A stretch of DNA of 17,969 nt, taken from a bacterium (GTDB lineage Bacteria > SZUA-182 > SZUA-191 > JAJRXT01). Both the position numbers and the translations under genes were made by a program. The notes below the pieces were generated by a model, which was given only the letters and a program-made list of their open reading frames with translations, was not told where the DNA came from and ran no database searches. The stretch is from positions 1 through 17,969 of the forward strand of contig JAJRUU010000198.1 in the NCBI GenBank assembly GCA_024277605.1, written 5' to 3'. Positions 6,875 to 14,566 of this stretch are shown one piece after another; position 1 is the stretch's first letter; each line of letters opens with the position of its first letter.

Positions 6875-8209
6875 ATGGTGTTGACACATCTTCAGCGCTT
6901 TAAAATAAATATAAAATACTTATGTATTGTGCAAGTAATATGTTTTAGCTTACTGGCTACTCTACTTTGCAATGTTGGCAAAGCTGTGGCTCAGGAGGAA
7001 GGGGAAAAGGGCCGCTGGCAAATTCTTCCATCGGTGTCATTGTATGAACAGTATACGGATAATGTTGATCTGAACGATCTGGAAAAGGTTAGCGCTTTTA
7101 TAACTGAATTTAGTCCGGGAATAATGTTTGAACTCCCCTCCCCCCGAAGGCAGCTGAGAATAAATACAAACTTAAAGCTGGACAACCGTTTTCGAAGCGA
7201 TGGGAATATGGAAACGTTATATTGGTATAATTTTTGGGGCTATTTGGGACATCAATATTCTCCCCGCACCACATATGAGTTGAACCTGGGATATGATATA
7301 TACTATTCGGAAATGGATATAAGTGCACCGTTTATTGATGTTTTTGGCGCCCTGACCAGGTCCAACGTATTTTATATTCAGCCGGGTTTGAGCTATGACA
7401 TAACCAAGACTACCAATGCTAAATTTGGCGGCAGGTATGGTTTCAGTACTTATGAGTCTGAAGATGGGGTGGATGGAACGAATATGGAATTCTCACTATA
7501 TTTAACCCAGAAGGTAGGTTCTCGAATAGTAGTTGCCGGCGGTTATATTTACCGTGATGTAAGCTATTCCAATGAAACCGGCTACCAGGAAACTGAAATT
7601 CCGATGAATCTCAGGCTGGATCTAACCTATATACAGCTCAATTTAAAGGCGACGTATATAACGCGGGATTATCAGTCGAGAGCAGGTGATCTTGCTGAGC
7701 CTTTGGGGAGTCAGAGTTTATTTTTTTATGGCATAGGATTTCAACTGGGGGGGCAGGTGCTTAAACTCCGCTCTACCACGGTGGAACTCAATTATGAAAC
7801 TAAAATATACGATGATCTCTACGGGTTTCCTTATGAAAATCAAGAGTTGAGATTATCCGTTTACCATGCCTTCAAGAAATATGATTTCTACAGTGATATA
7901 AAATACGGGCTTAATACTTATATAGCTTCAGAAGACAAAATAACGTATGTCGGCGCCGCTGTCGGGCTTAAGTGGTATGTCAGCGACAGGGCGCACATGG
8001 GCTTTAATTTAGATTATACGACCTATGATTATCAGTTTGAGGAAGCTCACACCTATGACCTCATTACCGGCAGTATTGACTACAGCCACAGAATATATGA
8101 TTGGCTGTCTGCAGGTTTAGGTTATGGATATCGGGCAAGTACCAGTGATGCTGAAGAAGGAAACTACACGGAGAATTCCTTGTCCCTGTTTGCCAGAGCA
8201 ACGTGGTAG
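6875..8209 (+). CDS. Outer-membrane beta-barrel protein of the EPS locus (PF10082-like)
   Basis: A 444-aa secreted protein. The N-terminal signal peptide has basic residues near 8-14, a hydrophobic stretch to about 37, and likely cleavage after AVA before QEEGEK. The mature part opens with LPSVSLYEQYTDNVDLND, the usual start of the putative beta-barrel porin family in EPS and PEP-CTERM-associated loci. It continues as many alternating amphipathic strands rich in Tyr, Thr and Gly, and ends in an aromatic residue (LFARATW), as outer-membrane barrels need for BAM-dependent insertion. It probably forms the outer-membrane conduit or anchor for polysaccharide, working with the short export protein upstream. 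The start ATG 6875 is preceded by GGGATAAAG; GTG and TTG directly downstream are alternatives that scarcely change the signal peptide. Barrel identity is fairly secure; its exact role is inferred. Confidence 0.8.
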   Translation: MVLTHLQRFKINIKYLCIVQVICFSLLATLLCNVGKAVAQEEGEKGRWQILPSVSLYEQYTDNVDLNDLEKVSAFITEFSPGIMFELPSPRRQLRINTNLKLDNRFRSDGNMETLYWYNFWGYLGHQYSPRTTYELNLGYDIYYSEMDISAPFIDVFGALTRSNVFYIQPGLSYDITKTTNAKFGGRYGFSTYESEDGVDGTNMEFSLYLTQKVGSRIVVAGGYIYRDVSYSNETGYQETEIPMNLRLDLTYIQLNLKATYITRDYQSRAGDLAEPLGSQSLFFYGIGFQLGGQVLKLRSTTVELNYETKIYDDLYGFPYENQELRLSVYHAFKKYDFYSDIKYGLNTYIASEDKITYVGAAVGLKWYVSDRAHMGFNLDYTTYDYQFEEAHTYDLITGSIDYSHRIYDWLSAGLGYGYRASTSDAEEGNYTENSLSLFARATW

Positions 8210-8295
8210 AACTCACTCAAGTTAAATAAATTTCACTTATAAGCCAAATTACAGGGTTCAAGTTACCGATATAACATTTAGGATATAAAATAGGG

Positions 8296-9915
8296 ATGTC
8301 GGAAAAAGAGGCAAATTTTGGAGATTACTTAGCGATTATTTTACGGCGAAAGTGGTATTTTCTCATTCCCTTTTTAACCGTGGTTTCTCTGGCCAGTCTT
8401 TTCACTTTAATGTTACCTAAGGTATATCGTTCCAGCGCTACAATTTTAGTTAAGCAAAGGGAAGGCGGTTCAGCAAAAACGGTATTTAACTTTAAAGGAG
8501 GATTGACCAGATCAGGATTTGCCGCCATTCAAACAGTAATACAGAGCCAAACCTGGATCGAGGAGATAATAAAAGCCCTCAAATTAGATAAAGATATATC
8601 AAACCCACAGGATTATAATCAGTTGATTGGAAAGATCCAAGGCGGTTTGAGGACAAGGTCTTCAGGACGTAATATATTCAGGGTATACTTTTATGGCAGC
8701 GATCCCTGGTTAGCCATGAAAGTCGTAAATACCGTCTGCGGTTTTTTTGCCGAACAGGATGCAAACAGCCTATATGCCTCGGACAGCAAGTCATTCTCGG
8801 TGCTTAGTGAACTCTTGAGTTACTATGAAAAAAGGGTGAACGAAGCTCGCGGGGTATTAACCAAATTCGAAATAGAACACCAGGGAGAAATGCCGGGTTC
8901 ATTAAATAAAAATTTTGCCGATTTAGAAGAACAGCAGATTGAATTGGCCAATCTAAATCTGAAAGCCAAAGAAATCCAACACAAAAAAGCTAAAACCGAA
9001 AAACAGCTCTCGGGTGAAATAAAGGATTCGCTGGAAATATTAATTGCCGGAGAAGAGAATCTTTCACCCTTGGAGAAAGAGCTTAAGAATTTGAATGTTA
9101 ATTTGGATTCACTATTAATAATATATACCACAAAACACCCACTAGTAGTGAAAACCCTAAATGAGATTGAAACGGTAAAGAAAAAGCTGATAGAATCCTA
9201 CAGGAAAAAGGAAGCCGGAACAGATATGGAAGAGGCTGTAAACGTGCGCAAGGTGGCTATGAATCCGGCGTATCTTAAACTGAGTAATTATTTAAATAAG
9301 TTAGATGAACAGCTTCAATCAATAAACAGTCAAGAAAATGAGGTTAAGAAAAAAATTGCTGAATATGAGGATAGGGTTAAGAATGCTCCCAAGAGTGAGC
9401 AGGAATATGGTATGCTCAAGCGGGATCTCAGCGTAAATCAAAACATTTATGATTCCTTAATGGCTCGAATGGAAGATGCCAGGGTTGAGAAGGAATTTAA
9501 AATGATGGAACAGGGAAACAAATTTGAGGTCATCACTCCAGCGCAGCTGCCTCTTAAACCGGTTTCTCCTAATATGAGTAAGAATGTTATTGTGGGGTCT
9601 GTTTTAGGGATTATCTTGGGTGTCTGTGTGACTTTTTGGGCTGAATATACCGATCATTCTATCCAAAGTCTGGATGATGTGCAGGGTAATTTAAAAATTC
9701 CAGTACTAACCACTATTCCTACTGTATTTACTGAAACTGAAATTATTAAAAAGAGACGCCTGAACATGTTTTTGTTTGTTATGGGGAGTTTTTATCTTAT
9801 GTTGATGGTTCTACTGGTTGTCAGAGAATTAATTATTGCTTATATACCTAATCTATTATACTTGCAAACATACAAAGACATGTTGTATAAATTTATGAAA
9901 TTAATAGGAACGTAA
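8296..9915 (+). CDS. Wzz/GNVR-type polysaccharide chain-length determinant
   Basis: Inner-membrane polysaccharide co-polymerase that sets polymer length and activates its partner tyrosine kinase. Seen in the 539 aa: a short cytoplasmic N-terminus, membrane helix 1 (about 18-38), the Wzz domain with the expected YRSSATILV, a long periplasmic coiled-coil segment (about 175-380, rich in Glu, Lys and Leu), and a GNVR-like region (KSEQEYGMLKRDLSVNQNIYDSL). The usual Pro-rich stretch (PAQLPLKPVSPNMSKN) precedes helix 2 (about 435-452). A third hydrophobic segment lies near 490-515, followed by a short tail. No Walker motifs are present, so the kinase is a separate protein encoded 15 bp downstream. 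ATG 8296 has GGG immediately before it and AGGA at 8280-8283. It resembles the chain-length protein of exosortase-associated EPS loci. Confidence 0.88.
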   Translation: MSEKEANFGDYLAIILRRKWYFLIPFLTVVSLASLFTLMLPKVYRSSATILVKQREGGSAKTVFNFKGGLTRSGFAAIQTVIQSQTWIEEIIKALKLDKDISNPQDYNQLIGKIQGGLRTRSSGRNIFRVYFYGSDPWLAMKVVNTVCGFFAEQDANSLYASDSKSFSVLSELLSYYEKRVNEARGVLTKFEIEHQGEMPGSLNKNFADLEEQQIELANLNLKAKEIQHKKAKTEKQLSGEIKDSLEILIAGEENLSPLEKELKNLNVNLDSLLIIYTTKHPLVVKTLNEIETVKKKLIESYRKKEAGTDMEEAVNVRKVAMNPAYLKLSNYLNKLDEQLQSINSQENEVKKKIAEYEDRVKNAPKSEQEYGMLKRDLSVNQNIYDSLMARMEDARVEKEFKMMEQGNKFEVITPAQLPLKPVSPNMSKNVIVGSVLGIILGVCVTFWAEYTDHSIQSLDDVQGNLKIPVLTTIPTVFTETEIIKKRRLNMFLFVMGSFYLMLMVLLVVRELIIAYIPNLLYLQTYKDMLYKFMKLIGT

Positions 9916-9930
9916 TAAAAGGGAAGAAAA

Positions 9931-10794
<864 letters not shown>

Positions 10795-10813
10795 ACTAAG
10801 GTATGGTTTAAAT

Positions 10814-11929
10814 ATGTATAATCATTATTATGGGTTCTGTGAAAAGCCTTTCAGCCTCACTCCAGACCCGCATTTTTTATACCTGAGTAAGGCGCATAAG
10901 CGAGCCCTGGCATATCTTATATATGGTCTCCAGGACAAAAAAGGGTTCATCACTATCACCGGTGGAGTTGGGACGGGCAAAACCACTATAATTCAAGCTG
11001 TAATGAAACAGCTGGATGACAATACTGTGGTGGCTCGAGTAATTAACACCAAGGTTACGTCTTTACAGCTACTAAAAATGGTCGTACGTGATTTTGGTAT
11101 CCAGACCGAGACAAATAATAAAGAGGATATGTTAGAAAAACTTAACCAGTTTTTACTGGAGCAATATTCCAAAGGGCACAATGTAGTGATAATAATCGAT
11201 GAGGCCCAGAATTTGGATTCATCCACCCTGGAAGAAATCAGACTATTATCAAATCTGGAAACCGAAAAAGATAAGCTCTTGCAAATAGTCCTGGCAGGTC
11301 AGCCCGAATTGAGAATAACTTTAAGACTTCCAGAGTTACGACAATTAAGGCAGCGAATTACCGTAAGCTATCATCTCTCTCCTCTCAGCCACGATGAGGT
11401 GGTAGAATATATCAGGCACCGACTGGCAGTGGCCGGAGCAAAAGAGCGGGAAATATTTTCACCTGCTGCGGTGGAGGAAATATATCAAGTATCCGGCGGA
11501 ATACCGAGATTAATAAATATAATATGCGATGCTGCGCTGGTTACCGGGTATGTGCAAGAGTGCGAGCTGATAACAGATGACCTGATTAGAGATGTTATAG
11601 AAGAATTGAAGATCGATACTATTCAAGTTTATCCTGAACCTTCATATGTCGAAGCGGCAACAAACGGTGAGGCCAAGGCTACTGGAGATCGTCCGCCCAG
11701 TGTATTAACTGATGAGTCAGGCAATCGGGAAAAGGCCCAGCTTCAGTCTCAGGTTGAAAATGAGAGACGTTTATTGGAAAGACAGAACGAATTAAACTTA
11801 AAGCAAGAAAAATTATGCGATAAGTTAGAACAATTACTTAATTTAGAACGTGAATTAATTACTCGGGAAAACACTATCAGAAAACGAGAGTTAGAACTGG
11901 AAATAACGGAACACTCTAAAAAGGTGTAA
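10814..11929 (+). CDS. ExeA/GspA-like AAA+ ATPase of the EPS locus
   Basis: Predicted ATPase of the secretion-ATPase subfamily found in exosortase-type EPS loci; it probably energises or gates assembly of the envelope complex, though its exact role is unknown. The N-terminus MYNHYYGFCEKPFSLTPDPHFLYLS is the classic ExeA start. Walker A is GGVGTGKT (50-57), Walker B IIIDEAQ (near 126-132), followed by LAGQPEL and LRQRI with an arginine-finger candidate. The tail (about 305-371) is a Glu/Leu/Arg-rich coiled coil, in place of the periplasmic peptidoglycan-binding part of true ExeA, and no membrane helix is seen. ATG 10814 is chosen because the family motif begins there; the frame stays open upstream to 10673, but that stretch is only the frame-shifted reading of the kinase repeat (Asn-Thr, Met-Gly). 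AAGG at 10798-10801 is the likely ribosome site. It ends 2 bp before the dehydrogenase. Confidence 0.88.
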   Translation: MYNHYYGFCEKPFSLTPDPHFLYLSKAHKRALAYLIYGLQDKKGFITITGGVGTGKTTIIQAVMKQLDDNTVVARVINTKVTSLQLLKMVVRDFGIQTETNNKEDMLEKLNQFLLEQYSKGHNVVIIIDEAQNLDSSTLEEIRLLSNLETEKDKLLQIVLAGQPELRITLRLPELRQLRQRITVSYHLSPLSHDEVVEYIRHRLAVAGAKEREIFSPAAVEEIYQVSGGIPRLINIICDAALVTGYVQECELITDDLIRDVIEELKIDTIQVYPEPSYVEAATNGEAKATGDRPPSVLTDESGNREKAQLQSQVENERRLLERQNELNLKQEKLCDKLEQLLNLERELITRENTIRKRELELEITEHSKKV

Positions 11930-11931
11930 AA

Positions 11932-13230
11932 ATGGATTTATTACTAGAAAAAATCAAGAGCAAAAAAACCAGGATTGGGGTTATTGGTTTGGGGTATGTT
12001 GGGTTACCGCTGGCGGTTGAGTTTGCCCAGGTGGGATTCGAGGTGTGCGGGATAGACATTGATAAGAAAAAAACGGATACCCTGAATAGCGGCTGCTCTT
12101 ACATTATTGATGTTCCTAATGAAAGGCTAAAACCGTTGGTAGAAAGTGGAAAACTTAAGGCAACCAATGATTTTAGTGTCATCAGTAAATTGGATGTGCT
12201 CATTATTTGTGTCCCCACCCCACTTGGCAAAAGCAGGGATCCTGATGTTTCGTATATTGTGAAAGCAGTAGATTCAATTGTTAAATACTTACAAAAAAAC
12301 CAGCTGATAGTGCTTGAGAGTACCACTTATCCAGGATCTACCGAGGAGTTAGTGCTCACTAAACTTGAAGAAACCGGTTTGGATGTTGGTAAGGATTTTT
12401 ATTTGGCTTTTTCTCCCGAACGGGTAGACCCGGGTAACAAGGTATACACTACTCACAACGTACCCAAGGTAGTAGGCGGGGTGACTCCCCACTGTACCCA
12501 ATTAGCCGCCACTTTGTATGAGCAATGTATTGAGCAGGTGAAGCAGGTGTCTTCGCCGCGGGTGGCTGAAATGGTTAAGCTTCTTGAAAATACCTTTCGT
12601 AGTGTCAATATTGGCTTGGTGAATGAAATTGCCCTGATGAGCGATAAGTTGGGAGTTGATGTGTGGGAGGTTATTGAGGCGGCAGCTACCAAACCGTTTG
12701 GGTTTATGCCGTTTTATCCCGGGCCTGGTCTGGGTGGACATTGTATTCCTATAGATCCCTTCTATCTTTCATGGAAGGTCAGATCCCTGGGGTTTGAGGC
12801 TCGCTTTATAGAGCTGGCTGGGATGATAAATGGATTTATGCCTTACCATGTGGTAACTAAGATCACAGATGCCCTGAATAATCACCAAAAATGCCTTAAA
12901 GGTGCAAAGATAATTATTCTGGGCGTGGCGTATAAAAGCGACATTGATGATGTACGGGAATCCCCAGCGCTTGACATTATCGAGAAATTAATTGATAAAG
13001 GGGCAGAGGTCAGCTATTCTGATCCTTATATTCCCGAATTAGATGGAGGTACCTTTTGTCTAAACAGCCAGACACTGAGCGCTGATATGCTTGCCAGTCA
13101 GGATTGTGCGGTTATAATTACAGCCCATAGTAATGTCGACTACTCCCTGGTGGTAAACCACGCGTCTTCAATCGTAGATACCAGAAATGCGCTTAAGGGT
13201 TTCTCAGGTGAGCATATCGTGAAACTTTAG
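11932..13230 (+). CDS. Nucleotide-sugar 6-dehydrogenase (UDP-GlcNAc dehydrogenase, WbpA-like)
   Basis: NAD-dependent enzyme that oxidises C6 of a UDP-sugar in two steps to the uronic acid. In 432 aa it has the N-terminal Rossmann motif GVIGLGYVGLPLA (16-28), then GVxTP-type contacts (CVPTPLG), the SPERVDPG loop, a central helix with KLLENTFRSVNIGLVNE, and the catalytic-cysteine segment GPGLGGHCIPIDPFY with C271. The C-terminal domain carries GVAYKSDIDDVRESPALDII. The GGHCIPIDP form with PFGFMPFYPGPG is typical of the WbpA/TviB/WecC group acting on N-acetylated UDP-sugars rather than UDP-glucose dehydrogenase. With the epimerase next to it, UDP-GlcNAc to UDP-GlcNAcA is the best guess; WecC-like oxidation of UDP-ManNAc or UDP-glucose oxidation is possible. 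ATG start, translation probably coupled to the ATPase 2 bp upstream (AAAAGGTG at its 3' end). Confidence 0.88.
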   Translation: MDLLLEKIKSKKTRIGVIGLGYVGLPLAVEFAQVGFEVCGIDIDKKKTDTLNSGCSYIIDVPNERLKPLVESGKLKATNDFSVISKLDVLIICVPTPLGKSRDPDVSYIVKAVDSIVKYLQKNQLIVLESTTYPGSTEELVLTKLEETGLDVGKDFYLAFSPERVDPGNKVYTTHNVPKVVGGVTPHCTQLAATLYEQCIEQVKQVSSPRVAEMVKLLENTFRSVNIGLVNEIALMSDKLGVDVWEVIEAAATKPFGFMPFYPGPGLGGHCIPIDPFYLSWKVRSLGFEARFIELAGMINGFMPYHVVTKITDALNNHQKCLKGAKIIILGVAYKSDIDDVRESPALDIIEKLIDKGAEVSYSDPYIPELDGGTFCLNSQTLSADMLASQDCAVIITAHSNVDYSLVVNHASSIVDTRNALKGFSGEHIVKL

Positions 13231-13241
13231 GGCAATTCCAG

Positions 13242-13297
13242 GTAATAAATTACGTGTAATAAACTACAAGCAATAAACTGCAAGCAATAAACTAAGA
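13242..13297. repeat. Four imperfect 14-bp tandem repeats before the epimerase
   Basis: Four head-to-tail units of 14 bp stand at 13242, 13256, 13270 and 13284 (GTAATAAATTACGT, GTAATAAACTACAA, GCAATAAACTGCAA, GCAATAAACTAAGA). The core AATAAA is kept in all four. The last unit runs into the epimerase ribosome site (AGAGG at 13294-13298). The repeats fill most of the 74-bp gap between the two genes. Confidence 0.75.
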
Positions 13298-13304
13298 GGT
13301 GCAA

Positions 13305-14240
13305 ATGGCTAAGTATTTAGTAACCGGCGGAGCCGGATTTATAGGCTCACATATTGTAGGGGGATTATTAGCTGCTGGACACCATGTGCTGGTGCTGGAT
13401 ACTTTTTCTACCGTTAACCGGGCAAAACTGTCAACTTATATGGCTGATATCCAGCTATTTGAGCCAGATATCAGGGACACTGCGGCGTTAGGGAAAGCGG
13501 TAGCTGACCAGGAATACGTGCTGCATCAGGCGGCGCTGGCTTCGGTTCCCCGCTCTATAGCCGATCCTTGGGCCTCATTTCAGGCAAACGAAGAGGGTAC
13601 GCTGAAGCTGTTGCTGGCTGCCCGCGATGCCGGGGTAAAGCGGGTAGTGTTCGCTTCTTCATCATCTATTTACGGTGATAGCCCCAGCTTACCCAAACTT
13701 GAGGATATGGGCTATAATCCACTATCGCCGTACGCCATAAACAAGGCCGCCGGTGAATTATATTGTAAGAATTTCTATCATTTATATGGCCTGGAGACGG
13801 TAGCCTTAAGGTATTTTAATGTATTCGGGCCGCGGCAAGACCCTACCTCCCAATATGCAGCGGTAATCCCTAACTTTATTTCAGCCCTGTTACAGCGGCA
13901 ATCACCTACTATTTTTGGTGATGGTGAACAATCCCGCGATTTTACCTATATTGAGAACGTGGTAGCTGCCAATATTAAGGCAGCTATGGCAACAGGGGTA
14001 GCCGGAGAGGTCATCAATGTGGCTGCCGGGTGCCAGATTACGATTAATGAGCTTTTTTATAAACTAAAAGAGATTTTTCAGTCGGAATTAGAGCCGGTCT
14101 ATGTTCCTTCCCGGGAGGGGGATATAAAGCATTCTCTGGCCGGTATTGATAAAGCGAAGAGGCTTTTGGGCTTTAGTCCTCTGGTATCCTTTGCTGAAGG
14201 AATCAAAAACACGGCTGAGTGGTTTATGAGCCAGGGCTGA
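13305..14240 (+). CDS. NAD-dependent nucleotide-sugar 4-epimerase (WbpP/TviC-like)
   Basis: Short-chain dehydrogenase/reductase of the extended type that inverts C4 of a UDP-sugar through a 4-keto intermediate. In 311 aa: NAD-binding GGAGFIG (8-14), a Ser-rich catalytic strand (SSSSIYGD) and the active-site pair Y143/K147 in SPYAINK. RYFNVFGPRQDP, AAVIPNFI and GDGEQSRDFTYIENVV follow. These last blocks closely resemble, from memory, WbpP of Pseudomonas aeruginosa, a UDP-GlcNAc/UDP-GlcNAcA 4-epimerase. Paired with the dehydrogenase upstream, it would make UDP-GalNAcA, the Vi-antigen and O6-type precursor. GTG 13299 is also possible, but AGAGG (13294-13298) sits 6 bp before ATG 13305, which decides the start. 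It is the last gene of the EPS block, with an intrinsic terminator 240 bp downstream. Confidence 0.88.
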   Translation: MAKYLVTGGAGFIGSHIVGGLLAAGHHVLVLDTFSTVNRAKLSTYMADIQLFEPDIRDTAALGKAVADQEYVLHQAALASVPRSIADPWASFQANEEGTLKLLLAARDAGVKRVVFASSSSIYGDSPSLPKLEDMGYNPLSPYAINKAAGELYCKNFYHLYGLETVALRYFNVFGPRQDPTSQYAAVIPNFISALLQRQSPTIFGDGEQSRDFTYIENVVAANIKAAMATGVAGEVINVAAGCQITINELFYKLKEIFQSELEPVYVPSREGDIKHSLAGIDKAKRLLGFSPLVSFAEGIKNTAEWFMSQG

Positions 14241-14250
14241 AGCAGCGGAA

Positions 14251-14278
14251 TTGACTCTTGCCGGATATATTTTATAAG
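14251..14278 (+). promoter_or_regulatory. Possible sigma70 promoter after the epimerase
   Basis: TTGACT (14251-14256) and TATAAG (14273-14278) with a 16-bp spacer start 10 bp after the epimerase stop. Any transcript would run through the MITE-like element and meet the terminator at 14478-14510 before tgt, so it would give a short RNA or need antitermination. It may be chance. Confidence 0.3.
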
Positions 14279-14286
14279 TAAAGTAA

Positions 14287-14441
14287 GATGGTTTCGTAAA
14301 AAGTCAGAAAACACAGATTATTGTCATTCCCGTGTAAACGGGAATCCAGTATTTTCCGCTAGTTAAAATCAGGGTGGATTCCCGCTGGAGTTTACCCTTG
14401 CGAAAGCAGGGGCGGGAATGACGACTCTTTACGAGACCATC
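14287..14441. mobile_element. 155-bp MITE-like element with 19-bp terminal inverted repeats
   Basis: The ends 14287-14305 and 14423-14441 are inverted copies with 2 mismatches in 19 bp (GATGGTTTCGTAAAAAGTC on the left). A second inverted pair lies inside: GTCATTCCCG (14323-14332) and CGGGAATGAC (14413-14422). The left inner arm forms a perfect hairpin ATTCCCGT-gtaa-ACGGGAAT (14326-14345). It has no coding capacity. From memory, the 'GTCATTCCCG…CGGGAATCCAG' type is widely interspersed in deltaproteobacterial and related genomes. No clear target-site duplication is seen. Confidence 0.75.
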
Positions 14442-14477
14442 AATTAAGGCTTAATATAGCTTAAGTGACGTAGAAAC

Positions 14478-14510
14478 CAGGGGCGCTCTGCCCCTGATTT
14501 TTTGTTTTTT
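14478..14510 (+). terminator. Intrinsic terminator between EPS genes and tgt
   Basis: The stem CAGGGGC (14478-14484) and GCCCCTG (14490-14496) is a perfect 7-bp GC-rich stem with a 5-nt loop (GCTCT). It is followed by A and two runs of six T split by one G (14498-14510). It should end the EPS transcript and separate it from tgt-yajC-secD. Confidence 0.85.
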
Positions 14511-14517
14511 CAGCTGG

Positions 14518-14554
14518 TTTAACCCAGTCTATTTATAAAAAAGACTGGGTTAAA
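14518..14554. promoter_or_regulatory. Perfect 13-bp inverted repeat just before tgt
   Basis: TTTAACCCAGTCT (14518-14530) and AGACTGGGTTAAA (14542-14554) are perfect inverted copies around an 11-nt AT-rich loop (14531-14541) that contains TATAAA. It ends 12 bp before the tgt start, so a hairpin in mRNA would lie against the ribosome site, while on DNA it could be an operator spanning a -10 element. No T-run follows, so it is not a second standard terminator. Confidence 0.6.
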
Positions 14555-14566
14555 GAAAGTATAAAA

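Noticed and set aside
13242..13297. CRISPR-like array
   Set aside because: Units are 14 bp, contiguous and without spacers, and no cas genes are present; it is a plain tandem repeat.
14460..14566. preQ1 riboswitch upstream of tgt
   Set aside because: The hairpins there lack the C-rich loop and A-rich tail of the preQ1-I class, and tgt is not its usual target; a terminator and an inverted repeat explain the sequence.
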